Assembly (NCBI GenBank): GCA_003427395.1
Contig: BFEA01000011.1
Coordinates: forward strand, 191,802 to 230,723
Direction of reading: 5' to 3'
Length of the DNA: 38,922 nt
From: Chara braunii
Taxonomy: Eukaryota; Streptophyta; Charophyceae; Charales; Characeae
Shown: positions 1 through 8,326 of the stretch, piece after piece
Layout: every line of letters begins with the position of its first letter
How positions within the stretch are numbered: position 1 is the stretch's first letter
Notes under the pieces: generated by a model
Database searches by the model: none
What the model was told of the DNA's origin: nothing
What the model saw: only the letters and a program-made list of their open reading frames with translations
Made by a program: the position numbers and the translations under genes

Positions 1-1290
1 ACATGGCGAACTTGGTGAGTCGGTCGACCACCGTGAGAATCCCATCCACTCCGGTCTTGTGCTTGGGGAATGGGCCGGTAATGTCCATGGCAATCGCTTC
101 CCTTCGCCGCAACGGGACTGGCAATGGTCGTAACTCGTCGTACGGACGATGGTTGCGGGATTTGCAGCGTCGGCAAACCTCGCATGACTCGCAATAGTGC
201 GTGACGTCGCCGAGAAGGCCGGGCCACCAAAATCGCTGGCGAAATCGGCCAATCGTGCGATTAACTCCGAAGTGTCCAGTGGCGGGAGCGTCGTGGAACT
301 CGCCAAGAAGCCGTGTACGCAAGCGAGGATCACTCGGTACGCAAAGAAGGTCCTTCCCCCGCGTGTGGACAAGCAAGTACCCCTCTTGGATCCGGTAGTG
401 AGAAGGAGCCGGATTAGGAGAGGAGCAATTCGCGTACTTGTTGCGAAACTCGGGGTCGGCTTGGTAGCCGCGGATGAAGCTATTTCGCAGGTCGTCGTCG
501 ATCTCGAAGGTTGAGTGGACCGCGGTACAAGGATCCGGACGCCGTGAAAGAGCATCCGCAAAATGGTTCGACTTCCCGGGAATGTGATCGGGAAAGAAGT
601 CGAACTGGTCGATGAAAACCATCCATCGAGCGATGGTGCTGTTGACGGTGTCTTGGGTCTTGTAGAAGACCAACGGATTGTTGTCCGTTACCCAGCGAAA
701 TTGGCTTCGACCAAGGAGGAAGTGCCGCCACCGCTTGAGCGCGTGGACAAAGGCGAGGAGCTCCTTCTTGCGTGCATCGTCAATGGAATGCACGAGGGGC
801 ACTTTCTTGCTGAAGTACTCGATCGGGTGCCAGTCCACACCATCATGTTGCTCGAGGATTGCACCAATGCCATAGCCTGACGCATCCGTAGTGACGCGTG
901 TAGGCGCGAGCGGGTCGTATATCCGCAAGACCTCCGCAGGCAATAGCGCGGCTTTGAGAGCAAAAAATGATTCCCGCGCCTCCTCTCCGAAGTCAAATGG
1001 CCAATCCTCGCATTGAAGTTTGGTCAAGTGGGCCACGATCTTCGAGTAGCCTTTGATAAAACGCTGGTAGTAACCGGCGAGACCAAGGAACGAACGAACA
1101 TCCGTGACGTTCCGAGGNTCCGGCCACTCTTGGATGGCTTGAATCTTGTCCGATAGCCGACCGATGCCCTCCGGTGTGACAAAATGGCCCAAGTATTCCA
1201 GCTCTTGCCGGACAAATTCACACTTGTCGCGGTTGGCCATGTACTTGGCGCGGCGGAGCGTCTCCAACACTCGTCGAAGATACCCAGATG
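1..1290 (-). CDS. pol: E pol, 3' part: RT thumb, RNase H, start of integrase (partial, open)
   Basis: My reading of the minus strand finds one frame without a stop from about 1290 to the window edge, roughly 430 codons. In order it holds the RT connection (LGLAGYYQRF), RNase H with TTDASGYGIG, KKELL, WVTDNN and HFADALSRR (all four acidic positions present), an integrase zinc domain (FHDAPATGHFG, then CESCEVC) and the first integrase aspartate in AMDITGPF near the edge. It does not begin with a Met, because it belongs to a polyprotein interrupted upstream by a one-base shift near 1290. One N at 1118 lies inside. It is the best preserved coding stretch in the window. The rest of the integrase lies outside. 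Confidence 0.85.
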
Positions 1291-1625
1291 ATCCTCCAAT
1301 GACCGACTATAGACGAGAATATCGTCTAAGTAGACCAGCACGAACCGGTCCAACATTGCACGGAACTCATTGGTCATCGCCGTCTGAAAGGTCGCCGGGG
1401 CGTTGTTGAGGCCAAAAGGCATGACCACCCACTCAAAATGCCCATACCGCGTCTTGAATGCGGTCTTGTAGCGATCGTTCGGCTGGATCGAGATTTGATG
1501 ATATCCCGATTTCAAATCCAACTTTGAAAAATACTTTGTGCCGCCCAGTCGCTCAAGAAGATCGTCGATGCGAGGAAGAGGCCCCGCATTCTTGACGGAT
1601 TGCGCGGTAATCGATACACAATCGT
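1290..1625 (-). pseudogene. pol: E reverse transcriptase core (frame-shifted piece)
   Basis: This frame encodes the RT palm: [14 protein letters not shown], the motif A region [25 protein letters not shown] and the catalytic box VLVYLDDILVYS. Both RT aspartates of the YLDD box and the motif A aspartate are kept. It is bounded by frameshifts at both ends: near 1600-1625 it leaves the frame of the upstream finger part, and near 1290 the frame changes again after SLEDHLG. The domain is therefore complete only if the three pieces are considered together, and this copy is a pseudogene. Confidence 0.88.
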
Positions 1626-2797
1626 AGATCCTTGTTCTTCTTCCTGACGAAGAGAACTGGTGCTTCATATGGGGAGCTGCTCGGGCGGATCCAGCCCTTG
1701 GCCAACAAATCGTCGAGTTGTGCACGGAGGACCTCAAACTCCTCCTCGCTCATCCGATAGATGCAACCTTACGGCGGCACGACACCGGCCTCAAGAATGA
1801 TCTCGTGAGAGATCGGCCGATCCGGCACCACACCGGTAGGTGACTCGAAGATCTCGGCGAACTCGTCCAGCAACCGCACCACACGGGGGTCCGAAGACAA
1901 GTCCGTGGGTGAAGAGTCGGCTACCGCGACGGTCCGTAGGAAACATAGGCCGACCTCCTCGGGCTGCTCGTAAGCGCAAGTCGCCCGGAATGATTTGGCC
2001 GTCACCACTTGGCACGGGATCGAAGAGTGAGGTAGAGGAATAGTACACACCACTTCCGCGCCGAAGGCATCGCGAACGCTAAGAGTCCGCCGATGGAAGT
2101 TGATCGTGTGATCCGCACTTGCAAGCCAAGGCATTCCCAGAATGATGTCGAAGTCCGTGTCGAGAATATTGAATGTCACCGGTTCGCATGCATGAGGTGC
2201 GAAGTAGACCGGTACGGCCTCGATGTAACGGTCGAGAAGTTGTTGCGTTTTTCCATCCGCCAACTTGATCGCTGTCGGGTTTGCCTTCCTTTGAACTTGT
2301 GCGCCAAGGCCAGCCCTTTGCATAAAGGATTGGCTCATGAAGTTGCGAGACGTGCCGCTAGCCAGCAAAGCGGTGCAGGACGCTTGCCCAACCTGAATGC
2401 GGATATACATGAGCAGTGCGTTGTTGTCGTCGTACAGCTGCGTGCGAAACTCGCGGACCACCTTGGTAGTACATGCCAGGATATCCCCCACCGCAACTTC
2501 GTCATCCGTCGGCGAAGTTGGTGGTGCATAGAAGGATAAGTAAGTGTGAAGATTAGCGCTAAGTGTTGCGCATTGCGGTCCCAGCAAGCGGCCTGTGGTC
2601 GGGAGAGGAAGCCATGCGAAGTCCTCAGATGTGAGCGGGTCCAATGCCTCTATGTTAAACTCGTGTGCCGAGTCCCGTGAAGAACCACTTGAAGACGAAA
2701 TGTCGCCGTTGCCGGACGGAGAAGAAACCGCACACATCTCTTGTCCTTGAGATTCGAGTACCCAGCGTAGGAACGAGTCGGGCAGCATAGTCCTCAA
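1600..2797 (-). pseudogene. pol: E protease and RT finger region with a stop at 1769-1771
   Basis: The first 342 codons carry a retropepsin-like region. The sequence at the active site is LLASGTSRNFMS (A-S-G at 2353-2361) where active enzymes have D-S-G or D-T-G, so the catalytic Asp is missing. The flap and second motif (FDIILGMPWL) are recognisable. The linker PTGVVPDRPISHEI leads into RT. An in-frame TAA at 1769-1771 breaks it just before CIYRMSEEEFEVLRAQ and the finger motif [25 protein letters not shown]. The frame is lost near 1600. Confidence is high for the family and for the breaks. Confidence 0.87.
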
Positions 2798-2917
2798 AAG
2801 AAAACAGAAGAGGAGGACTATCGACTTCCACGTGCGCCTCGGAATGAAGGCCGGTTACTTGCGAAGAAACCGGTTCCGAAGGCNTCGAGAGTGTCGTCGA
2901 GTCACTCTCGGCGGTGC

Positions 2918-4424
2918 TCAGTTTCCCTGTCTGCCCTTGCCTTTCAATGGGCAACCCTGCGTCTGATGAAGATCGCTGTTGCACCAAAGGCAATAGTGGA
3001 ATCTCTCGCGCGCCTTGAATGCGGACTCGGAGATGCCATACTGGGTCCATGGGCTTGTCTGAGCTGCTGCCGGGCCCGGGGCTAGATGCGGTGTGTGTCT
3101 TCGTTTTGCCGCGTCCTCGGCCTCTGTCGGGGCGGCCACATTCCCGGGCGGCTGCGAATCTGTCCCCTTCACTGGCAGACACAGCCTCGCTGGTTTGGTC
3201 TAACGGCGCTGCCGCTGCGACCATGGCCACTCTTGGCCGATGCTGGTCCCTGCTCGGGCCTGACGCAGATGAACGGAGGTTCTCGGCCTCCTTGTTCGTG
3301 ATAATGATCTGCGCAGCCTTGTCGAACAACTCCGCCATCGTCGTCAAGGTGTCCTCGACATGAGTCAGGGCATTGCTTAATGCCGGACATGACCTTGAGA
3401 TGAAGTAATGGCGGATGGCCTTGAAGCCCATCTGGATGTCTGGGACTCACGTCAAGCGTTGGTACTCGGCGATCCAGTCTGTACTCGGCAGCGTGCCTTG
3501 TTCGAAGACCATGAGCTTGTCCATGGCTTTGATCTCTGGCGGCTCCACCTGGAACCGCTTGTGCCACGCCGCCTTCAGATCATCCCAACTAATCTTGGTG
3601 TGCAAGCCGGCTGCCACTACTCCGTACTTGGACAAGAGGTTGTCCAACCAAGCCTGGCACGCGCCCCCTGAACGAGAGTACAAGTATGCGTGGTGCTTGT
3701 GTTCTTTGACGTTGGACAGCTGCAGCATGAGCTCGGATCTGTCTTCATTAAAGTCGCAGAACATCTCCTGCCCGTCAAACTTTGGAGTTGTCTCGCGCGG
3801 CTCCATACTCGAGGTATTGGCGGTGGTACAGACCCGCTGCTGCAACTGTTGCGCCGCGGTGTGCTGTAACTGTGCGCCGTCCTGGAGGGAGCCGACGTGC
3901 ATCTCCAATGCATTGAGGCGGTCGACAGTATTGGAAGAGCTTGCGTTGGCGGCGACGACTAGTCGCTGCTCCAACCGCTGAAGGCGGTCTTGGACGTGAG
4001 CCAGCGAGCTGTCGAGACCAAGGATCTCCGCCTGCTGTGTAATGCAGGTTGCCAGAAGATCCGTGAGATGCGAGAGGAGGAGCGCTATCTTGTTTGCGCT
4101 ATCCTCCAACTGGCTATTCTCGGCCTCGGTCCGCCATTCCGCTGCCATGGTAAGTAACGCCCGCTCTCCGGTAAATATCTTCTCACGACGCTGGGTTCTT
4201 TCTTCATCGGCAGCCCTTGCTGCTGCCTCGTCATGCTGGCGCTGCTGTTCAAGTGCCAGCAAACGTGCCTGCTCGGCATCTTCTGCCTTCTTCTTCGCTG
4301 CTGCTGCAGCATCATCTGCCCGTTTCTTTGGCTCGGTACTCTAGGCCAGCATGCGGGCCTGATAGGCCTCGTCTGCTTCCCCGGGCCTCTGGTCCATGAC
4401 TGCTGTTTGAGATCGCAACAGCAT
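2918..4424 (-). pseudogene. gag: E gag with coiled coil and CCHC zinc knuckle, broken
   Basis: A start at 4424 (MLLRSQTAVMDQRPG) follows the TGACGT array. The N-terminal part is charged and Ala/Gln-rich (KKRADDAAAAAKKKAEDAEQ) and looks coiled-coil; the heptad-like stretch around 3900-4060 supports this. A gag core follows at about 3450-3830. The zinc knuckle CLWCNSDLHQTQGC (C-X2-C-X4-H-X4-C) lies at roughly 2960-3005. Breaks: TAG at 4341-4343, TGA at 3444-3446, and a frameshift between the core frame and the knuckle frame (about 3100-3170). One N lies at 2884, just beyond the knuckle. Gag would form the cytoplasmic particle and bind RNA; here it is dead. Confidence 0.85.
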
Positions 4425-4464
4425 AGACCGGAGCGGGGGCCTGTTGATGTGGTATCCCTTGCTG

Positions 4465-4586
4465 CTGACGTGGCACAGCTGACGTGGCCTGCTGACGTGG
4501 CCTGCTGACGTAGCCTGCTGACGTGGCCTGTTGACGTACTGACGTAGTCTGCTGACGTGGCCTGCTGACGTGGTCTGCTGACGTGG
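4465..4586. repeat. Tandem array of TGACGT(GG) motifs
   Basis: Ten TGACGT hexamers spaced about 10-16 bp apart, mostly in the context CTGCTGACGTGGC. TGACGTGG resembles plant bZIP (as-1/G-box hybrid) sites. It sits just upstream of the E gag start, so it could act as a transcribed enhancer or could simply be a minisatellite. Confidence 0.85.
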
Positions 4587-5282
4587 CAACTCACCAATGC
4601 CGCCGCAGGGGGTACCCGGATACAAACAGAAACGGAAAGGCGAGGGATGGCAACAACATAGGCGGGGAGGGGTGGGTGGGATAATCGCCCAACTCACACT
4701 TCGGTAAGGAGCCACTAATAAAAACAGAAAAGTTTGAACTTTGCAAAAAAATTTCGAGAAAAATAAAAAATCCCGATTTTTGCAAGTTCGGTAGTTCCCC
4801 CAACCTCCCTTGAAGTGCGAAATGATCACTGAAAGAGAAAAAAAAAATCGACTTTAGACTGCCAATGATTTAAAGACTGAATTGCGAAAGAAAAATTCTG
4901 AACAGAAATGACAAGTATTCGGATTTATTCTGATGAGCATATTCGCAGTTTGAAGAATAATACCGCAGGAGGTATTTCCCGTACCGTTTTTAGAAAAACG
5001 AATTTCAAAAAAGAAATATTCCGAATTTCTAAGTAACGGGAAATGGAACAGGAAATCGAAATTTTCGAAAAGAAAAATATTTCGGATTTTCAACAGCCAA
5101 ATTTTGAATTTTCAGAAAAAAAACGAAAATCGGAATTTCAGATGTTGCGATATTGCGATTTTCCACAGCAGAATAGCGAGAAAATAAAATCCAAGAAAAA
5201 AAGAAAAAAAATTCGATTTTCGGTAGTAAGGTCAAAATCGTGATTTTGGGGTCTAACTATCGTGTTCTAATCAATCAATAAA

Positions 5283-5341
5283 GACTAACTAGCTAATTAG
5301 TCCCCGCACACGTGTCAGATCAGGTTGTCCTGATTCACGTG
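5283..5341. promoter_or_regulatory. Two hairpins behind the E primer site
   Basis: CACGTG (5309-5314) and CACGTG (5336-5341) flank the inner stem ATCAGG (5319-5324) / CCTGAT (5329-5334) with a 4-base loop. Next to it GACTAA and TTAGTC (about 5283-5302) can pair. The same arrangement is kept in F at 7402-7470. A role in RNA dimerisation, packaging or transcription (CACGTG is a G-box) is inference. Confidence 0.6.
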
Positions 5342-5345
5342 CAAA

Positions 5346-5357
5346 GCTCCGATACCA
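5346..5357 (-). other. E primer binding site (initiator tRNA-Met type)
   Basis: On the minus strand TGGTATCGGAGC, two bases after the LTR end ACA. It differs at one position from TGGTATCAGAGC, the usual plant initiator tRNA-Met site, and marks the start of minus-strand DNA synthesis. Confidence 0.85.
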
Positions 5358-5359
5358 AC

Positions 5360-6086
5360 TGTTACATGCACAGATATGTGATGTTCGTAATAACCGAGGA
5401 ACTGCAATGTGATGAAAAGGACTGAATGGACAATGTAGTGTGAGTAGAATCTCGACAGACAATGTGCATTATCATACATCCAAAAGGTGCTGAAAAACGC
5501 AGGGAAGACTTAGATACAAAGGCTGACCTGACAGGGACTGACCTCACTCACGTAGGTACAAAGTAGTGAAGCAGAATGCTAGCATACTAATAACTAGTCC
5601 AATCGATGTTTGAACTCAGACCAAACATGCATCGTACCCATCACCAGGTGTGAAGGAGCCTGGAGCTGTACACCGGAAGAAAGCGCCAGGTCCAGACATA
5701 CACAGACGAAGAGGAAGGGATCAGACGAAAGGAGGGAGAGAGATGGGAATGTCGTCAACACCAAGCCTTTGTCACCAATCCCAAATAATCCCTCGTTGCC
5801 ATGTCTGAAGTCCCAAAGTCGAGTCTGGATCCGAATGTCACCAAGCTTTGTCTCTATTCTCTCGTAGTCTACAGATGCAGGGAAGTCAGAAGTTGAGAGG
5901 GAGAGAATGGTGGACTGAGAAGAGGAAGAAAGAGAACTCTCTCTCTCTCTCACTGTTATGAACTAGATACTAACCTGTGATGTTGGCGCTGTGCTGCAGG
6001 TACCTCGAAGACGAAGCTGGAGCAACGGCGCTGCAGGTGGGTACCTCTGGCCTCCGCCCAAGCTCTCTCTCTCTCTCTCTAGTACT
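5360..6086 (-). repeat. E 5' LTR
   Basis: On the minus strand it ends ATGTAACA, followed by the primer site. The inner end is firm. The outer end (about 6086) is placed by comparison with the inverted copy at 6664-7383, where homology stops at a GA-repeat. It contains CT/GA microsatellite tracts (5937-5952 and 6063-6080) and no supported gene; reading frames inside it are LTR sequence. Confidence 0.75.
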
Positions 6087-6663
6087 ACCTAGCTATGGCG
6101 CCCAGCGCTGGAGACTACAGCTACCTACTGCGCCCAGCGCTGAAGACTACAAGCTAACGCTACTACTACTACACTGCAGCGCTCCCTCCAGAGTGCTGCT
6201 CCCGAATCCTGAAGACTANAACTGCCGACTGCCCACCTGGGAAGTGCCTGGGAAGTCCTATGTACTACCTCGGCCTGCCTCCTGACTACTGGANGGCGAG
6301 TCAGGCCGAGGAGGCAGCTCTTGCCAATGCCGAAGTGTGNCANGGGCTGGCGTGCAGCAGCCTGCTGAGGCTGGCGTGGGAAACAGACTAATAATAGTCT
6401 GTTCCCGAAACCCTGGTTCGGTGCCTGAGTTTCAGGGCCGGTAGTTCTGATGAACGACCGAAAATGGCCCTTCGTTTNAGGCTAAAAAGGCTGTTGCCAT
6501 TTTTAGTCTGAAACGACACAGGGATAGGCCCTGGAATTCAGGCTTTCGGGCTGATCCGACATGGGGCCTGTAAGCCCTGGATTTCAGGCTTTCGGCCTGA
6601 AGTTCAGGCTTTTGGCCTGAAGGACGCAGGCCTGCAAAATGGCCTGCGTGTGCACGCGCAGCA
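6087..6663. other. Spacer between inverted LTRs E and F
   Basis: About 577 bp without a recognisable gene. It holds a GCGCCCAGCGCTG duplication (around 6099 and 6131), several N (6219, 6293, 6340, 6343, 6478) and two adjacent hairpins: TTCAGGC/GCCTGAA at 6583-6601 and at 6603-6621. The CAGGC/GCCTG words recur through 6530-6650. Confidence 0.7.
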
Positions 6664-7482
6664 TGTAATAGAGAGAGAGAGATTGGGCGGAGGCCAGAGG
6701 TACTTACCTGCAGCGCCGTTGCTCCAGCTTCGTCTTCAAGGTACCTGCAGCACAGCGCCAAGTTCACAGGTTAGTACCTGGCTCGTAACAGAGAGAGAGA
6801 GTTCTTCTTCTTCCTCTTCTCAGTCCACCATCTCCCTCTCACCCTCTCATCATCTGACTTCACTGAATCAGCAGACTACGAGAGAGGAGAGAGAGAGCTT
6901 GGTGACATTGGATCCAGACTCGACTTTTGTGCTTCAGATATTGCAACGAGGGATTATTTGGGACTCGTGACAAAGACTTGGTGTTGACGACATTCCCATC
7001 TCTCGCTCTCCTCTTCGTCTGATCCCCTCCTCTTCGTCTGCGAATGTCTGGACCTGTCGCTTCCTTCCTGTGTACAGCGCCAGACTCCTTCACACCTTGT
7101 GATGAGCATGATGTATGTTTGGTCTACGATGAAACATTGATTGGGCTAGTCATCAGTATTCTAGCATTCTGCTTCGCTGTCTTGTACTATGTGGTACAGG
7201 TCAGTCTCGCTCAGGTCAGGTCTTGTATCTAAATCTTCCCTGCGCTATTTGACACCATTTTGTATGTATCGGAATGCACATTGCTAGTTGAGATTCCACT
7301 TACACAGCATTGTTCATTCAGTCCTTTTTATCACATTGCGGATCCTCGGTTATTATGTACATCGCCCATCGGGGCATGTAACAGTTGGTATCGGGGCACC
7401 GCACGTGAATCAGGACAACCTGATCTGACACGTGTGCGGGGACTAAGTAGCGGATTAGTCTTTATTGATTGATTAGAGCACA
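6664..7482 (+). mobile_element. Element F: LTR, primer site and leader fragment
   Basis: An LTR at about 6664-7383 (TGTAATAG to ATGTAACA), then GT, the primer site TGGTATCGGGGC at 7386-7397 and about 85 bases of leader. Over its length it is an inverted copy of E (5270-6086). Homology with the E leader stops at about 7482, where element A begins. No coding part of F remains, so it is a relic or one arm of a rearranged E. Confidence 0.82.
7386..7397 (+). other. F primer binding site
   Basis: TGGTATCGGGGC, two bases behind the LTR end GTAACA. Initiator tRNA-Met type with two differences from the common plant site. Confidence 0.8.
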
Positions 7483-7612
7483 TGAAACGGTATTCACCAG
7501 TTCGCAGTAGCTGATGCAGGTTCCAGGGCTTGATCCCTAGTCGCCACCTTACCTATGTACAGTATTTGTGTCGACCCCTAGAGTTGAACCCGCGACCTGT
7601 GTATTTGTAACA
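7483..7612 (+). repeat. A 5' LTR (short interpretation)
   Basis: TGAAACGG to TGTAACA, 130 bp. It differs from 13987-14116 at 4 positions by eye. Followed by GT and TGGTAGGTCGACG, the same spacing as in E and F, which favours an LTR end here, though this primer site does not match a tRNA I know. Confidence 0.55.
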
Positions 7613-7695
7613 GTTGGTAGGTCGACGTAGGGTCTATAGGTAGTAGGGGTTCGATCTATAGACCTGTCGAGTAGGAGTCCTAGTCAGGTCTAGAA

Positions 7696-7787
7696 GTCGT
7701 AGCTGAAGCTTCTCGAAAGGTCAAGGTCGTAGCTGCTACAGTCACGAAGGGTCAAAGTCGTAGCTGCTACAGTCACGAAAGGCCAAG
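7696..7787 (+). repeat. Three tandem 30-31 bp units in the A leader
   Basis: Units start at 7696, 7726 and 7757 with GTCGTAGCTG and run through CTACAGTCACGAA in the last two. The same array recurs at 14203-14294, and a decayed minus-strand version is near 36540-36600. Confidence 0.85.
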
Positions 7788-8100
7788 TCTACGGCCTTCG
7801 GAAGTTCCTAGGAGTGGCCTTTCGGAGTTCCCCACTGTTAGACTGAGGCAAGTGGGCAAGTGGCGAGGCAAGTGGTGGAGTCTACCCGTGCTGAGTCAGC
7901 AGCCCCAGTCCTAGGTAGTCCTGGTCCAGCCAAGCAAGTACCACATGGGACTGTGTGCACTTCGGGCATGGGAAAGGGCCAGACCAACGAGGACACGAAC
8001 CCTCCCAAGGACCGGTACAGATCGGCGGGCTGCTCGGTGTGGCACGGTAGGCCCGAAAAGTTGAGTTGTGGGCTGCACAACAGGCAGTCTAAGTGTTGAG

Positions 8101-8196
8101 AGACCTGCTGATCGCGTCGTCCTGTCTGCGACGTTAAAGAATTCCTGAGGAGTTACGGGGGATCTCCTTAAATGCCTCCTGATCAGCAACAGGTCT
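8101..8196 (+). promoter_or_regulatory. Conserved, potentially structured leader block (A copy)
   Basis: Ends pair as AGACCTGCTGATC (8101-8113) with GATCAG-CAA-CAGGTCT (8181-8196). Inside, CGTCG (8115-8119) pairs with CGACG (8129-8133) over a 9-base loop, and GGAG with CTCC around 8149-8167. Related blocks are in C (28418-28506) and D (22815-22912). Function unknown; a packaging, dimerisation or translation signal are options. Confidence 0.55.
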
Positions 8197-8326
8197 AGTA
8201 GTGACAGCCTTAGAGTAGGTCTAGGCTAGAGACCGTAGTTGGGAGGATCCTGTCCGGATTCTGTAAGTCTTAGATTGAGTCAGTCAGTGTGTCAATTAGG
8301 GGGAGTAGAGTCTTAAGTGGTGAGGA

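Larger units (their letters stand above)
4425..5345 (-). other. E untranslated leader: TGACGT array and AT-rich low-complexity tract
   Basis: Between primer site and gag start. 4465-4586 holds ten TGACGT hexamers at a period of about 15 bases. 4720-5260 is AT-rich low-complexity sequence full of A and T runs and short TTTTCG/CGAAAA words. 5270-5341 holds two hairpins listed separately. I see no convincing gene; short reading frames here have no recognisable domain. Confidence 0.7.
1..6086 (-). mobile_element. Element E: Ty3/Gypsy LTR retrotransposon, 3' part outside the window
   Basis: Read on the minus strand this runs LTR (5360-6086), primer site (5346-5357), leader, gag with CCHC knuckle, aspartic protease, RT, RNase H and the start of integrase, in the order typical of Ty3/Gypsy. 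The element leaves the window inside the integrase, so its 3' LTR is not visible. Its proteins differ clearly from those of A, B, C and D, so it is a separate lineage. Gag, protease and the RT start carry stops and frameshifts, so this copy cannot be autonomous. Element boundaries rest on the LTR and primer site and on comparison with the inverted copy F. Confidence 0.9.
7613..8326 (+). other. A leader, with three 30-31 bp repeats and a structured block
   Basis: No gene seen. 7696-7787 holds three tandem units starting GTCGTAGCTG. 8101-8196 holds a block that can fold and recurs in C and D. The part to about 7978 is repeated at 14117-14486, and divergent minus-strand counterparts lie at 36420-36815, 24372-24425 and 22427-23022 in D. 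Confidence 0.75.

Noticed and set aside
4465-4586. CRISPR array
   Set aside because: Units of about 15 bases without distinct spacers, in a eukaryotic retroelement leader.
4085-4597. Minus-strand frame of 170 codons across the TGACGT array
   Set aside because: Shadow of the gag frame; its repeats come from the array and the composition is not protein-like.
4720-5260. Small Phe/Lys-rich frames in the AT-rich E leader
   Set aside because: Low-complexity sequence gives chance frames without domains.
7601-7680. A tRNA gene
   Set aside because: Box-like words are present but I cannot build a cloverleaf or an acceptor stem.
8101-8196. Hammerhead ribozyme (retrozyme-like) in the A leader
   Set aside because: CTGATCG does not fit the core CTGANGA, and no GAAA strand in the right place is seen.
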